From assembly GCA_041640815.1 (NCBI GenBank), contig JBEPZO010000006.1, forward strand, positions 3,007 through 67,006: a stretch of DNA of 64,000 bases, given 5' to 3'. Both the position numbers and the translations under genes were made by a program. The DNA comes from JANWZL01 sp041640815 (GTDB lineage Bacteria; Pseudomonadota; Gammaproteobacteria; Burkholderiales; Thiobacillaceae). Positions 35,474-43,995 of this stretch are shown here, piece by piece. The number at the start of each line of letters is the position of its first letter. Position 1 is the stretch's first letter. The notes under the pieces were generated by a model. The model was given only the letters and a program-made list of their open reading frames with translations. It was not told the origin of the DNA and ran no database searches.

Positions 35474-36189
35474 GCTGCCTGCAGATTGAAAGATTGGACT
35501 TCAGAGAGTACATCTCGCCCGCCCATCTCCAAAGCGGTGAAACGCACCTTACCGTATCCACGCGAACCGGAACCGCCAAGACCAGTCAGCTCCAGTAGTT
35601 TCAGACCCCGCCATACCATGGGTATGAGGTCTTCATCGTCGTGACGACGAATGGTGAGGGCGAACTCGAAGCGCGCTCCGGCTGGCACCCGCTCGGTATT
35701 ACGTGGGTGCTCGGCAACACCACGGATGCGATCGATCATGTTCTCCATTTTGGTTTCGGTAAGCAGCAGGTTGCGCTCGCGCATAGTCTTGACCCACTCG
35801 CTGTCCAGTGCGCAGTCCCAGAACGACAAACGGGTAGGACCGATTTCCTTCACGAGCGCCTCATCACGATCGCTGCCCTCCGGGGCGCCCCCAAATAGCT
35901 TAAGAAGTGTCTTCGCCTTTTCCTGGACAGCACCCTCGAGCCTTTTAATGTGCTTGAACCCCAACGGGTGACCATCCGTAATTCCGACCACGCCAAGCTC
36001 CCACTCCAACAGGCTGCGAATCTTGCCCTTGATTGAGGAACCTGGAATATAGGGTTCGCCAGTGAGCGGGTGTTTGATGACAGGATTGTCGGTGCCGCCG
36101 ATGTGCATCTCGTTGTTGCCCGAACCAATATGCAACCCTGTGACGAGCTCCAATTTACCGGTGATTTTTTCGATAGTGGCGAGTTTCAT
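35470..36189 (-). CDS. csm3: Type III-A backbone RAMP nuclease Csm3
   Basis: Csm3 forms the backbone of the Csm complex and cuts target RNA every six bases. The 239-residue product has KLELVTGLHIGSGNNEMHIG and the catalytic aspartate in GGTDNPVIKHP (about residue 34), then EPYIPGSSIKGKIRSLLEWE. The C-terminal Gly loop GLGGSGSRGYGKV is intact. Nuclease activity should be present. It lies 19 bp after csm2. Confidence 0.95.
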   Translation of the reverse strand: MKLATIEKITGKLELVTGLHIGSGNNEMHIGGTDNPVIKHPLTGEPYIPGSSIKGKIRSLLEWELGVVGITDGHPLGFKHIKRLEGAVQEKAKTLLKLFGGAPEGSDRDEALVKEIGPTRLSFWDCALDSEWVKTMRERNLLLTETKMENMIDRIRGVAEHPRNTERVPAGARFEFALTIRRHDDEDLIPMVWRGLKLLELTGLGGSGSRGYGKVRFTALEMGGRDVLSEVQSFNLQAA

Positions 36190-36208
36190 CGTCTGCTCTC
36201 CGGTCGGT

Positions 36209-36655
36209 TCAGTTCGGTCTTTCTTGCTTGTAAAAACCCATGAAGGCCTCCCAGAACAGCTTGCAGGCCGTCAGCGACTGCGGGTCCCTAACCTCGGCAA
36301 GAGTCTGCTGAAAAAGGTTCACGAAGGTGGAGTCGACAAGCTTGCGGCCTTCAGCATATGCGGCCTTGGCATTGAGCATGCGAATGAGGGGGAGATACTC
36401 TTCGAATTTCTCGGGCTGACGTGCAACCTTTTCTTCCCACATGCACAACTCGTCGTAGAAGCGACGTAATTGGGCGGGTTTATTTTGGTCGCGGTCGCTG
36501 CTGGCTACGGCCCGGGCTGCTTGTTTGGCCGTTCCGTTGAAGAGCTCCGGATCGAGCTTGCCGGAGAATCTTATCTCCGGAAGTGCAGGTGCTTGACGAT
36601 CCTGCTGTTGCCTCTGCTGCGGGTTGCGGTTGCCATGGTGGGGTGGCAATGGCAT
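36209..36655 (-). CDS. csm2: Type III-A small subunit Csm2
   Basis: The 148-residue helical protein matches Csm2: a Gln/Pro-rich N-terminus, IRFSGKLDPELFNGTAKQAA, RRFYDELCMWEEKV, and LIRMLNAKAAYAEGRKLVD followed by a helical end. Csm2 lines the minor filament of the complex and contacts target RNA. The ATG at 36655 is preceded by GAGGAG at 8 bp, which decides against the upstream TTG at 36670. It starts just 12 bp after... the cas10 stop region at 36667 on the minus strand. Confidence 0.88.
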   Translation of the reverse strand: MPLPPHHGNRNPQQRQQQDRQAPALPEIRFSGKLDPELFNGTAKQAARAVASSDRDQNKPAQLRRFYDELCMWEEKVARQPEKFEEYLPLIRMLNAKAAYAEGRKLVDSTFVNLFQQTLAEVRDPQSLTACKLFWEAFMGFYKQERPN

Positions 36656-36666
36656 GTCGTTCCTCC

Positions 36667-39381
36667 TCAATCACGTTGCTGATACAGGTAGGTAAAGAGG
36701 GCGATCTTGTAGGCTGCACGGTGTTTCTCGATGCCTCTGCTAGCAATTTCCACGGCTAGCTGCTCTTGCAGCGCGCGCCGCTTCCGTTCCCGCTCATCGC
36801 GGTCATCGATGTCCCGGAAACGAGTTTCGGCAAGACGCCGCGTGCGATAGGCGAAGTGTGAATGCCACAGCGCTGCCTCGGGCTTCGTGGCAACCTCGTC
36901 AGACATATCCGCGTAATTGAGCAGGGCGTAGAGATAACCTCTCGACAGTGCATGTGTCTGCGCGATTTTCTCGAGCGCCGCATGGCATGCCATGATCTCA
37001 CCGAACTGATCCCATCGCACGGGAACGCCAAAGCAGCTTACGGCGTTTTTATCGGGCAGCGCCTTTGCATCATCGAGCGCTTCTTCGGCTAGCGCTGCGA
37101 GCTGACGGATGGGGAGACCTGGCTTGGTCATCGATAGGCCGGCAGAGAAGTGGATATCGGAATTGTCGGCAACATAGCGCCTGAAATCCTCCCGCATTCT
37201 TTCCGAAAGCCGGATAGTGGAATGCCAGGGACCAATGAGAAAGAAGTCGTCGCCGCCGGCAAACACGGTGTATGTGTTGGGGAACTCCTGCCGGCACAGC
37301 CACGGCAGGTATATGGTGAAGAAGGCATTCAGTTGCCGCGAGAGCGCGGCCATTTTCGCGAAAGTCGGACGCTCGAGGCCCTTCTGGAAGATGAGCCCGA
37401 GGTTGTCCACATCGCCCTTGAGGGTCATCAACGCCTTGACGCCGATCCAGCGGCCATTCTCGTCGAGCTGGCGATCATCACACGCGAGATGATTCAAGGT
37501 CTTGGGCTCACGAGGATCAGGCTCGAAATCCTCCACCTGTTCGATACCCCGGTAGCGCTCCGCCTCCCAGGCGTTCATTTCACCAAAGCGCGGCACATAC
37601 GCATTGATGTGTCGCCGTGCGTAGCCGTTCCACAATGGCGCATCAGATGATTCTGGCAGCGAGAAATCCCAGGCACGAACGAGGTTTCCGGTTCTCGCTT
37701 CATTGCCAAAACGCCCGGTATCTTCCTCACTACCGGTGAAGCTAACGTAATAACCAAAGATCGCCAGACGAAGCGTGTTATGATCGAGCGCAGCCCGAGT
37801 GATGAGCACCCGCCTCTGCGTGGCAAGCCACTTGCCCGTATCGATCTGGTCCGCGGCGAGCTCGCTGACCCAGGTGTTCTCGTCGATATTCACGACGCCA
37901 GGAGAACAGCCATCGATACGGCATTCGCCGTGCACGAAACGATCAAGGAAACCGTCGAAGACCACATTCGGCGCTTGATCTTCGCATAGGGCCAAGCGCT
38001 GCATCTTGGCCGTGTCCAGTTGTTCGAACAAGCGCTTCATTAGCCTACGGAATGGACTTTCCTCGCCTTCGCTGTGGCGGAAGTCCGCTGCCCGTGTGGG
38101 CAGCCAGGCGAGGAGTAGTCCCGACCGGCCATAGGTGTGCTCGAGAAACCAGGCGTCGAGTTCTTTCTGCACCTTGCGCAGATTGTTCACGCTTTCTTCA
38201 GTGTTGGGTGCAACGATCAAAAACTTGCCGGCTGCGTTGACTATTTGGCTGGTGGCAGGCAGAGCGAGGACCTCCAACACTTTCAATGCCGCCAGCTCGG
38301 ATAGCAGCGATACGTAAAACGAACGTCCGCGCAGCAGCTTCGCGGCGCGTTTCTGGGTACTCCCCCCTTCAGCAAAGATGAAGTTCTGGATGCCGGTGAA
38401 ATCGCCCTGCACCAGCAGGAATTTTTCTGCTTCCCACGCCTGGCGGGCCTCGAGGCTGTCGCGACGGTCTTTGTCCCATTGCGCCCGCAGTTGCTCAGCA
38501 ATGATCGCCGCCGCATCCCCGCGATCATGGTGATATCGCCACAGGGCCACAGCGAGCGCCGCCGTAGTCTTGGAGTGGTCATAGAGCGACACGTCTGGCC
38601 GAACCTTCCCGGCAATACCGGCAGTCGCCGAAGGAATGGCATGAGTGAACGTAAGCCAGAGGCTATCAAAATGGTCGAGCCACAGCGCGAGGTTGTGGCG
38701 GTGGTTGGCGGGGATGAGCTTTACCCCCTCGCGGAATTGCTTCCACAACTCCGAGTAGCGGGCCTGTGACTCGTCCGCGCTGTCGTTTTCGCATTCCACG
38801 GCGCGAACGGGAAAAATTGACATCGGCGACAAGGGTTTAAGGGGATAGCGCCAATCTCTCGTCTCTGTCCGGTTCGTCAGACGGATACGCTCCAACAGGG
38901 TTTCCAGCCGCGTGGTGTAGTGGTCGAACCGGCGCCCTTGTTGTTCGTGTTCGTCTGGCGCGTGGTTATAGCTATCGAATTCCTCGCGTTCGAAGCCTGA
39001 GGCGAGGCGGTCCGCCGTAGCGATGACCCACTGCAGGTAAGTCTCCGGCCGGTGATGTTTGGCTGCGGCGTTGATGAGCGAATCATCCGCGCCTTTCTCG
39101 CCCCACGGTGCGAAAGGCGACATATCCTCGCCGACGAGTTCGGGTAGCCATTGCTCGATCATGTCGAGGCCGATGGCCGTGTATGCAGCGTGGATGTGAG
39201 AACGACGGCCATTCCGTTCCGGGCAGTACATGATTTCATTGACTGCCTGTTGTGTGTTGCCGTCGGCTTGTCTCGTTTCTGCTTCGGGGATACGGGCGCG
39301 CTCGGCGAACTTGCCGAGATCGTGCAGAAACGCGGCCAGGGCCACGCGGCAGCTCGCTGCAAGCAATCGAGTATCGGTCAT
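36667..39381 (-). CDS. csm1: Type III-A Cas10 (Csm1)
   Basis: Cas10 is the large subunit and cyclic-oligoadenylate synthase. The 904-residue protein has an N-terminal HD nuclease motif (FLHDLGKF, His20-Asp21), a first cyclase-like domain, a zinc-type region, and a second Palm domain with LKGDVDNLG and the active-site GGDD in VFAGGDDFFLIG (about residue 707). Both the HD and GGDD motifs are intact, so ssDNA cleavage and cOA synthesis are predicted. GAGGAG precedes the ATG. This heads the III-A operon and is separated from csx1 copy 1 by 113 bp. Confidence 0.96.
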   Translation of the reverse strand: MTDTRLLAASCRVALAAFLHDLGKFAERARIPEAETRQADGNTQQAVNEIMYCPERNGRRSHIHAAYTAIGLDMIEQWLPELVGEDMSPFAPWGEKGADDSLINAAAKHHRPETYLQWVIATADRLASGFEREEFDSYNHAPDEHEQQGRRFDHYTTRLETLLERIRLTNRTETRDWRYPLKPLSPMSIFPVRAVECENDSADESQARYSELWKQFREGVKLIPANHRHNLALWLDHFDSLWLTFTHAIPSATAGIAGKVRPDVSLYDHSKTTAALAVALWRYHHDRGDAAAIIAEQLRAQWDKDRRDSLEARQAWEAEKFLLVQGDFTGIQNFIFAEGGSTQKRAAKLLRGRSFYVSLLSELAALKVLEVLALPATSQIVNAAGKFLIVAPNTEESVNNLRKVQKELDAWFLEHTYGRSGLLLAWLPTRAADFRHSEGEESPFRRLMKRLFEQLDTAKMQRLALCEDQAPNVVFDGFLDRFVHGECRIDGCSPGVVNIDENTWVSELAADQIDTGKWLATQRRVLITRAALDHNTLRLAIFGYYVSFTGSEEDTGRFGNEARTGNLVRAWDFSLPESSDAPLWNGYARRHINAYVPRFGEMNAWEAERYRGIEQVEDFEPDPREPKTLNHLACDDRQLDENGRWIGVKALMTLKGDVDNLGLIFQKGLERPTFAKMAALSRQLNAFFTIYLPWLCRQEFPNTYTVFAGGDDFFLIGPWHSTIRLSERMREDFRRYVADNSDIHFSAGLSMTKPGLPIRQLAALAEEALDDAKALPDKNAVSCFGVPVRWDQFGEIMACHAALEKIAQTHALSRGYLYALLNYADMSDEVATKPEAALWHSHFAYRTRRLAETRFRDIDDRDERERKRRALQEQLAVEIASRGIEKHRAAYKIALFTYLYQQRD

Positions 39382-39494
39382 TACCCTTGCTCCTCAAATG
39401 CCGATGTCGCAAAAGAAACGTAGCGTACATTCGAATTGCTCGACAGGATTGTCGTCACGGAAAGCGCCAGTGCATAACCTGGCAAGCTTGCGAT

Positions 39495-40703
39495 TCAACC
39501 AAGCAGGCGCCCGATGGCAGCCTCGAGCTCTCGATGCAGGGTCTGGGCATCTGCCAGTATCCTGCGGTAGCGTTCAACCGTAGGCGGGTTGCCATGTGCC
39601 AGGGCGTTGCGCAGGGTTTTGAGGGTCCAATAGGCCTCGGTCAACCAATCTGGATGTTTGCTGTCTTTGATTTCGGCCTCGAAGGCATCGATGGCGGGTT
39701 TGCGGCCAGTTTCGAAGTCGTTGAGCGACAGGCCGCGATCGACACACTGCTTGCTGACCACGGCCTCCCAGGCGAACACCGCGGCACGCACGTAATCCTG
39801 ACGTCTGAGGTACTCGTAGGCCAGTTTGCGCTGGTATTCAGGCAGGCCGCCCTCGCGCACCCAGGACAGGCGCCGATGCAGTTCTCGGCGAAACAGGCTG
39901 CTTGCACCGGTAAGCTCGCCCTCCAGCACCGGCAGGAAGGTCAGGAGTTTCTGGCGCGCACTAGATAGGTTGAAGGTGCGTTCGTGGAAGGCGGCTTCCT
40001 CCAGGCAACGCGCCTTGTCCTCCGGCACGCCATCGCGCACGAGCAAAGGGGCGAAGACACCGTAATCGCCATTGGCGTCGTAGTGGTCGAGCGCTGCCAC
40101 CCAGTCCTGTACGACGGTGAGCCCATCGAGGCGCACGACGGGGGTGATCCCGTCGCGTGTCATGTCCAGGGCGCCATAGTACAGGCCACGGATGTCGAGC
40201 TTGGCGGCGCGCTCGAGGAAGAAGGCAGCCACAAGGCCCAGGGCCGCCAAGTGGCGAAAGCCATGGGTGACGTCGATGACCACCGGGCCGCTAAGCCTAG
40301 CCTCGGCAATGGCGCGCAGGATGCCGATCTGTTCATCGCCACTCTCGCCATAGGGGATGAGCTTGAGCTGGCAGGCCATACCGAGCCGCTTTTCCACATG
40401 TGGGGTGAGGCGGTCGAGCAGGGCCTGATCGACCTGCTCTAACTTCACTGCCTCCATGAGCTCAAGGCGCAGTTCCGCCGCCTCGTCGTCGCCGCTCAAG
40501 TGCTCGGTGAGCGCATCCCACATGCTGCCCGGAGTGCCCAAGAGCAGCATGCGGGTGGGCTTGAGCTGCGCACAGAGGGCGAGTCCGAAGAATGGCGTCG
40601 TCTCGGTGCGGCCATCGGCGAAGCGGTAGTTGGCGGTCTTGTAGCCGGTCTTTTGGTCGAGCTTGGCCCGACCGAGAAAGCTGATCAAGGTGAGGTTTGG
40701 CAT
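39495..40703 (-). CDS. csx1: CARF-HEPN ribonuclease of the Csx1/TIGR02221 type, copy 1
   Basis: Csx1-type proteins sense cyclic oligoadenylate through an N-terminal CARF domain and cut RNA with a C-terminal HEPN domain. The start MPNLTLISFLGRAKLDQKTG, then YKTANYRFADG and FFGLALCAQL, is typical of the TM1812 family. GPVVIDVTHGFRHLAALGLV belongs to the CARF ligand fold. The HEPN catalytic motif RNALAH (Rx4H) is near the C-terminus. The protein is more than 90% identical by eye to copy 2 (49282-50490). I chose ATG 40703, with GGAACG upstream, to match copy 2; an earlier ATG at 40718 overlaps the upstream small gene. Confidence 0.9.
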   Translation of the reverse strand: MPNLTLISFLGRAKLDQKTGYKTANYRFADGRTETTPFFGLALCAQLKPTRMLLLGTPGSMWDALTEHLSGDDEAAELRLELMEAVKLEQVDQALLDRLTPHVEKRLGMACQLKLIPYGESGDEQIGILRAIAEARLSGPVVIDVTHGFRHLAALGLVAAFFLERAAKLDIRGLYYGALDMTRDGITPVVRLDGLTVVQDWVAALDHYDANGDYGVFAPLLVRDGVPEDKARCLEEAAFHERTFNLSSARQKLLTFLPVLEGELTGASSLFRRELHRRLSWVREGGLPEYQRKLAYEYLRRQDYVRAAVFAWEAVVSKQCVDRGLSLNDFETGRKPAIDAFEAEIKDSKHPDWLTEAYWTLKTLRNALAHGNPPTVERYRRILADAQTLHRELEAAIGRLLG

Positions 40704-40714
40704 CTTCGTTCCTT

Positions 40715-40867
40715 TCATGCCGGCCGGGCGGCGGCGTAGAGGGCTTCGATCACGGCGCGCATGTCAGCGGGCAAACGCGCCCAGGCAGTGGCAGCGATCT
40801 CCTGCGGGATGCCGAAGCGGGCCTCGGCCACGGCGCCGGCGTGGCGGCTGACGAAGTAGGTGGTCAC
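40715..40867 (-). CDS. 50-residue in-frame chimera of Csx16 N-terminus and ADP-ribosylglycohydrolase C-terminus
   Basis: A GTG start overlaps the cmr6 stop (GTGA). The frame reads VTTYFVSRHAGA, a Csx16 N-terminus, then VAEARFGIPQEIAATAWARL to the end, which matches the last 38 residues of the glycohydrolase at 50521-51285. The junction lies in GCCGGCGCCGT, a sequence shared by the csx16 start region and the glycohydrolase gene. A deletion between two adjacent genes therefore left this short fused frame, coupled to cmr6 and csx1. It is most likely non-functional debris, but it is translatable. Confidence 0.75.
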   Translation of the reverse strand: MTTYFVSRHAGAVAEARFGIPQEIAATAWARLPADMRAVIEALYAAARPA

Positions 40868-41970
40868 GCGAGACCCTTCAATAGAAGCTGATTGCCGACT
40901 TGCTCGATGCGCACGGCAATACCCTTGAGTTCCCTTTGCATTTTCAGCCGCTCAGCGCGCTCGCCGAGCTGGTTCATGAGATCCTGCGCTTGCTGGCCAC
41001 GCAGCCCTGCAGTCGATCGGTTCCCAAAGTAAGCCACGATTTCCTTGCTGCCAGGATTGAAACGCAGCGTCGCGTTCGACCAGATGCTTTCCGTCGCCTG
41101 CAAAGCAGCGGGCCTTGAGTTCTCAGCCAGCGTCTGGACAGACTGCCCGGCGACTTGTGCCGTGCTTTGCCGCATCGCCCCATAACCCACCGCCGTCTTG
41201 GCGCCAAAGCCGAGCCAATCGAAGGCGTGGTTGAAGGCAGCGCGCATGAGGTCCTGCCATGAAGCGGTCAGGTCCGGGGTCAGGCGAGCGGTGTCGCAAG
41301 TGAGATGGAAAAAGAATTCGCTGCCGGCGGGCACGACTAGGAAGACGATGGGGTTGGGCTGACCGGCATCGTGGGGCGTCGTCTCACCTTTGTAATAGTC
41401 GCCGTAGTGCGGCGTCATCACCTCCATGCCCAGGCTTCCCTTGGCTGGATCGGGTAGCGCATCCCAGAAGGTGAGCGCACCGCGGCTGTGTTTCTTGCTA
41501 CCATCCTCGCTCTCCAAGCCGAACAGCGCGGTGATGGCTGGCTCGCTCCAGCCCTGGCGATCGGCTTCGCTCGCTTCGCCGGCGAGTTCCTGCGCCGCGC
41601 GGCGCAGCACACCCTTGATGGAGCTGCCGGGCAGATACGGCAATCCATAGGGGTTCAAGAAGGCAAAGCCGTTTTCCAACGGGTGTTCCATGCCCAGCCC
41701 GGTGGCGAATGGGGCGGTAGAGCGTGCTTCAATGGACAGCCTGGCATTCTCGGGTATGGTGTCGAGCAGCAGGGTCTGGCGCCGGCGCAGGGCCTCCAAG
41801 ATAACCTTGGCATGGGACGGCAACTTCAGGGTCTGTTTGAGGGCCGCGCCTTTGCCTTCCTTGTCAAGCAACCAGTCGTCCGTCCAGACCGGGAAATAGA
41901 GCCCGAAGCGATGGCCGGGCGGGCAGTCGGCGAAATCGGTGCCTACATACTGGGGGACGGCAGCACGCAT
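40864..41970 (-). CDS. cmr6: Type III-B RAMP protein Cmr6
   Basis: Cmr6 caps the 3' side of the Cmr backbone. The 368-residue protein has ERLSIEARSTAP-like RAMP sequence (ARLSIEARSTAPFATGLGME), the loop GLPYLPGSSIKGVLRRAAQE, TFWDALPDP and the Gly-rich C-terminal motif FGAKTAVGYGAMR. A C-terminal helical tail follows. It begins 2 bp after the cmr5 stop region and ends in a GTGA overlap with the chimeric small gene. Confidence 0.93.
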   Translation of the reverse strand: MRAAVPQYVGTDFADCPPGHRFGLYFPVWTDDWLLDKEGKGAALKQTLKLPSHAKVILEALRRRQTLLLDTIPENARLSIEARSTAPFATGLGMEHPLENGFAFLNPYGLPYLPGSSIKGVLRRAAQELAGEASEADRQGWSEPAITALFGLESEDGSKKHSRGALTFWDALPDPAKGSLGMEVMTPHYGDYYKGETTPHDAGQPNPIVFLVVPAGSEFFFHLTCDTARLTPDLTASWQDLMRAAFNHAFDWLGFGAKTAVGYGAMRQSTAQVAGQSVQTLAENSRPAALQATESIWSNATLRFNPGSKEIVAYFGNRSTAGLRGQQAQDLMNQLGERAERLKMQRELKGIAVRIEQVGNQLLLKGLA

Positions 41971-41972
41971 GT

Positions 41973-42377
41973 TCAGCCCTCCATGGACTTGCGGGCATCG
42001 GCGAACTGACGAATCCAGCGTAGTAGCGCCAGGGCCTCGTCGGTGGCGCGCAGGTAGAGTGATGAAGGGGCGGCGTGGAGGGCAGCCATGACATTAGGAA
42101 AAGTGGCGTTTGTCTCGTGCGGAAACGGCTGCCGATTGGGGATGGGGGTGCCGCCCAGTGTGCGTCCCAGCCAGCGGCACACGTGGTCGCGCAGGGACGC
42201 ATGTTGCTGTTTTCCCTTGGCATTGTAGAAAGCCAGAGTCTGCATCAGGCCGCTGCTCATGACGAGCGCCGGCGCGCCTTTGGCCTCACGGGCGTAGTCT
42301 TTTACGAGGTCTTGCGCGATCTGCATGACTTTTTCCCAGGCGTATTGGGCGCGTTGCTGGTCGAGTGTTTGCGGCAT
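41973..42377 (-). CDS. cmr5: Type III-B small subunit Cmr5
   Basis: The 134-residue helical protein matches Cmr5: TLDQQRAQYAWEKVMQIAQD, then PALVMSSGLMQTLAFYNAKG and the end LRWIRQFADARKSMEG. Cmr5 lies along the belly of the Cmr complex and contacts target RNA. AGGAGG lies 8 bp before the ATG at 42377, deciding the start. Confidence 0.93.
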   Translation of the reverse strand: MPQTLDQQRAQYAWEKVMQIAQDLVKDYAREAKGAPALVMSSGLMQTLAFYNAKGKQQHASLRDHVCRWLGRTLGGTPIPNRQPFPHETNATFPNVMAALHAAPSSLYLRATDEALALLRWIRQFADARKSMEG

Positions 42378-42379
42378 GA

Positions 42380-43306
42380 TCAACCCTCCTGCGTCTCGGG
42401 TGCAAAGCGCAGCACCACCTGCCCGCGTCCGGTGGTGGCATCCCCGCCCACCTGGATGAGCGCGCCATCGAGGCCGCCTTTGCCATTGCCTGAAACAAGG
42501 GCCTGCATGACCTGCTCGGCCGACATCGGCTCGCCATTGCGGCGTTTCTGCGAGGTGCGCTCGATAGAGGTGAGCATGGCTGAGACCAGCAGGCTCTCAG
42601 GCGGCAGGTTTTCGGTGTAGAAGAGGCCGCCTTCGTCGGCGGTGCCGGTCTCGTCGTTGATGCGCACGTGCGGCTCGACGACGGTGGCGTTGCGCACGAA
42701 GTGGCTGAAGGCCTCTTCCGGCAGCAGCACGAGGTCTTTGCTGAGTTTTTCGCGGAAGTGGGCGTGCGCCTCTCCGGTTGGCAGGGCGTAGTCTGCGAGC
42801 CATTTTGCAATCGTCTTCAGCGCCGGTGATTCCACAGCCGCAAAGTCGAACGCTTCGAGCACCAGGCGGCCCTGGTTGAGCAGGCCAGTCTCCACCACCA
42901 GCGCTCGTTCCGCCTCGGCCTGCGGCACGCTCCAATCGACCTTGCAGCCAGCCAGCATAGCCAGACGCTTGAGCCTGGCCAGGGTAACCGGCGAGACGGC
43001 CCAGATGAAGCCGCGCTTCAAGCTCCTCACCGGAAAGGCGACCAGTTGCGCATCGCCAAAGCTCACGCAGCCGGCGTAGTCCGATGCGTTGGACTCCGGC
43101 CCGAACAGACGGGCGACCTCGGCTTTGTCCCACGTCCTTTCCAGATGGTGCCGCAACGCGCCTTTGAGGCCGGAGCCGGCGATCATGGGATGATCGGTGT
43201 GGCGCTCGCGCTGGATCGGGTTGTCGATGACGCCGATGGCCTGACCGGCACCCATGTGCACGGGGCTAACGGCATAGATGAAGAGCAGGCGGTTTTTTTC
43301 GAACAT
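42380..43306 (-). CDS. cmr4: Type III-B backbone RAMP nuclease Cmr4
   Basis: Cmr4 is the Cmr backbone subunit that cuts target RNA. The 308-residue protein has YAVSPVHMGAGQAIGVIDNP with the catalytic Asp near residue 28, followed by QRERHTDHPMIAGSGLKGAL. The C-terminus has the Gly loop QVGGDATTGRGQV. The RNase site is intact. The start at 43306 follows AAGGGAG. The gene is separated from cmr3 by an inserted toxin-antitoxin pair. Confidence 0.95.
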   Translation of the reverse strand: MFEKNRLLFIYAVSPVHMGAGQAIGVIDNPIQRERHTDHPMIAGSGLKGALRHHLERTWDKAEVARLFGPESNASDYAGCVSFGDAQLVAFPVRSLKRGFIWAVSPVTLARLKRLAMLAGCKVDWSVPQAEAERALVVETGLLNQGRLVLEAFDFAAVESPALKTIAKWLADYALPTGEAHAHFREKLSKDLVLLPEEAFSHFVRNATVVEPHVRINDETGTADEGGLFYTENLPPESLLVSAMLTSIERTSQKRRNGEPMSAEQVMQALVSGNGKGGLDGALIQVGGDATTGRGQVVLRFAPETQEG

Positions 43307-43316
43307 GGGAGCTCCC

Positions 43317-43739
43317 TTAGGGTGCTTGATTGAAGACAACGACCTGGATACAACCTTCGGCCGCTTGCGCCAGGCGATCGTCGTTGGTCCAAAACTCATC
43401 GCAGCTGGTGTGGATCGCGGCGGCTAGATGCAAGGCATCGGGGGTCTTGAGGCGATGTTGTGCACGCAGCCGAGTAGCCAAATCGAATACGGCCGTGTCC
43501 ATGGGGATGCGACGAACTGACGGTAGCGCGAAAAAAGCGTCGTATTCCGCCAATAGACGGGCATCATGGCGCCTTATTGGGAATACCCGGCATTCCAGGC
43601 GGGTCAGATCCGACACTGCCAAACGTGGCTGATGGCGACCCGCCGGGAGCATGGCACGGGTAATCCCCTCCACATAACGCGGATGCTGCTGCACGTAATA
43701 GATCACGATGCAAGTATCGAGATACGCCTGTTTCAGCAT
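43317..43739 (-). CDS. vapC: VapC-type PIN-domain ribonuclease toxin
   Basis: The 140-residue protein is a PIN-domain nuclease. Acidic residues are at YLDTCIVIYY (Asp8), the Glu in LTRLECRVF, the Asp in KTPDALHLAAA and NDDRLAQAA near the end. VapC toxins usually cleave tRNA or rRNA when the antitoxin is degraded. The ATG at 43739 overlaps the antitoxin stop (TGATG). It is located inside the cmr operon, between the antitoxin and cmr4, in the same direction as the cas genes. Confidence 0.88.
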   Translation of the reverse strand: MLKQAYLDTCIVIYYVQQHPRYVEGITRAMLPAGRHQPRLAVSDLTRLECRVFPIRRHDARLLAEYDAFFALPSVRRIPMDTAVFDLATRLRAQHRLKTPDALHLAAAIHTSCDEFWTNDDRLAQAAEGCIQVVVFNQAP

Positions 43740-43984
43740 CACTCCCCCCAGGCAGCCCGTTCCTCGGCGATGTAACGCTCGATTTCCTCGACCGAATAAG
43801 GCGTTGGTGGCTGGCTCTTCAACCAGGCGTCGTATTCTTCGAGTGTGGCAAAGGCCGGTGTGGTGGCTGGCATATCCGGCAACAGGATGATCACTTCCGC
43901 ATCCATTTCCGGCAAGTCAGGCGGCAACGGCACGACTAGAGGCTGGTTGGGTACCAAGCGAACTTTGACGCGATGGGCGTACAT
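43739..43984 (-). CDS. Putative VapB-type antitoxin
   Basis: The 81-residue acidic protein directly precedes the PIN toxin gene and overlaps it by one codon. It starts MYAHRVKVRLVPNQPLVVPL, a possible short DNA-binding strand pattern, and has EVIILLPDMP plus an acidic helix (SVEEIERYIAEERAAWGE) that could thread into the toxin. GGAG lies 7 bp before the ATG at 43984. I do not recognise the exact antitoxin family; the call rests mainly on context. Confidence 0.72.
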   Translation of the reverse strand: MYAHRVKVRLVPNQPLVVPLPPDLPEMDAEVIILLPDMPATTPAFATLEEYDAWLKSQPPTPYSVEEIERYIAEERAAWGE

Positions 43985-43995
43985 GGCGTTCTCCT

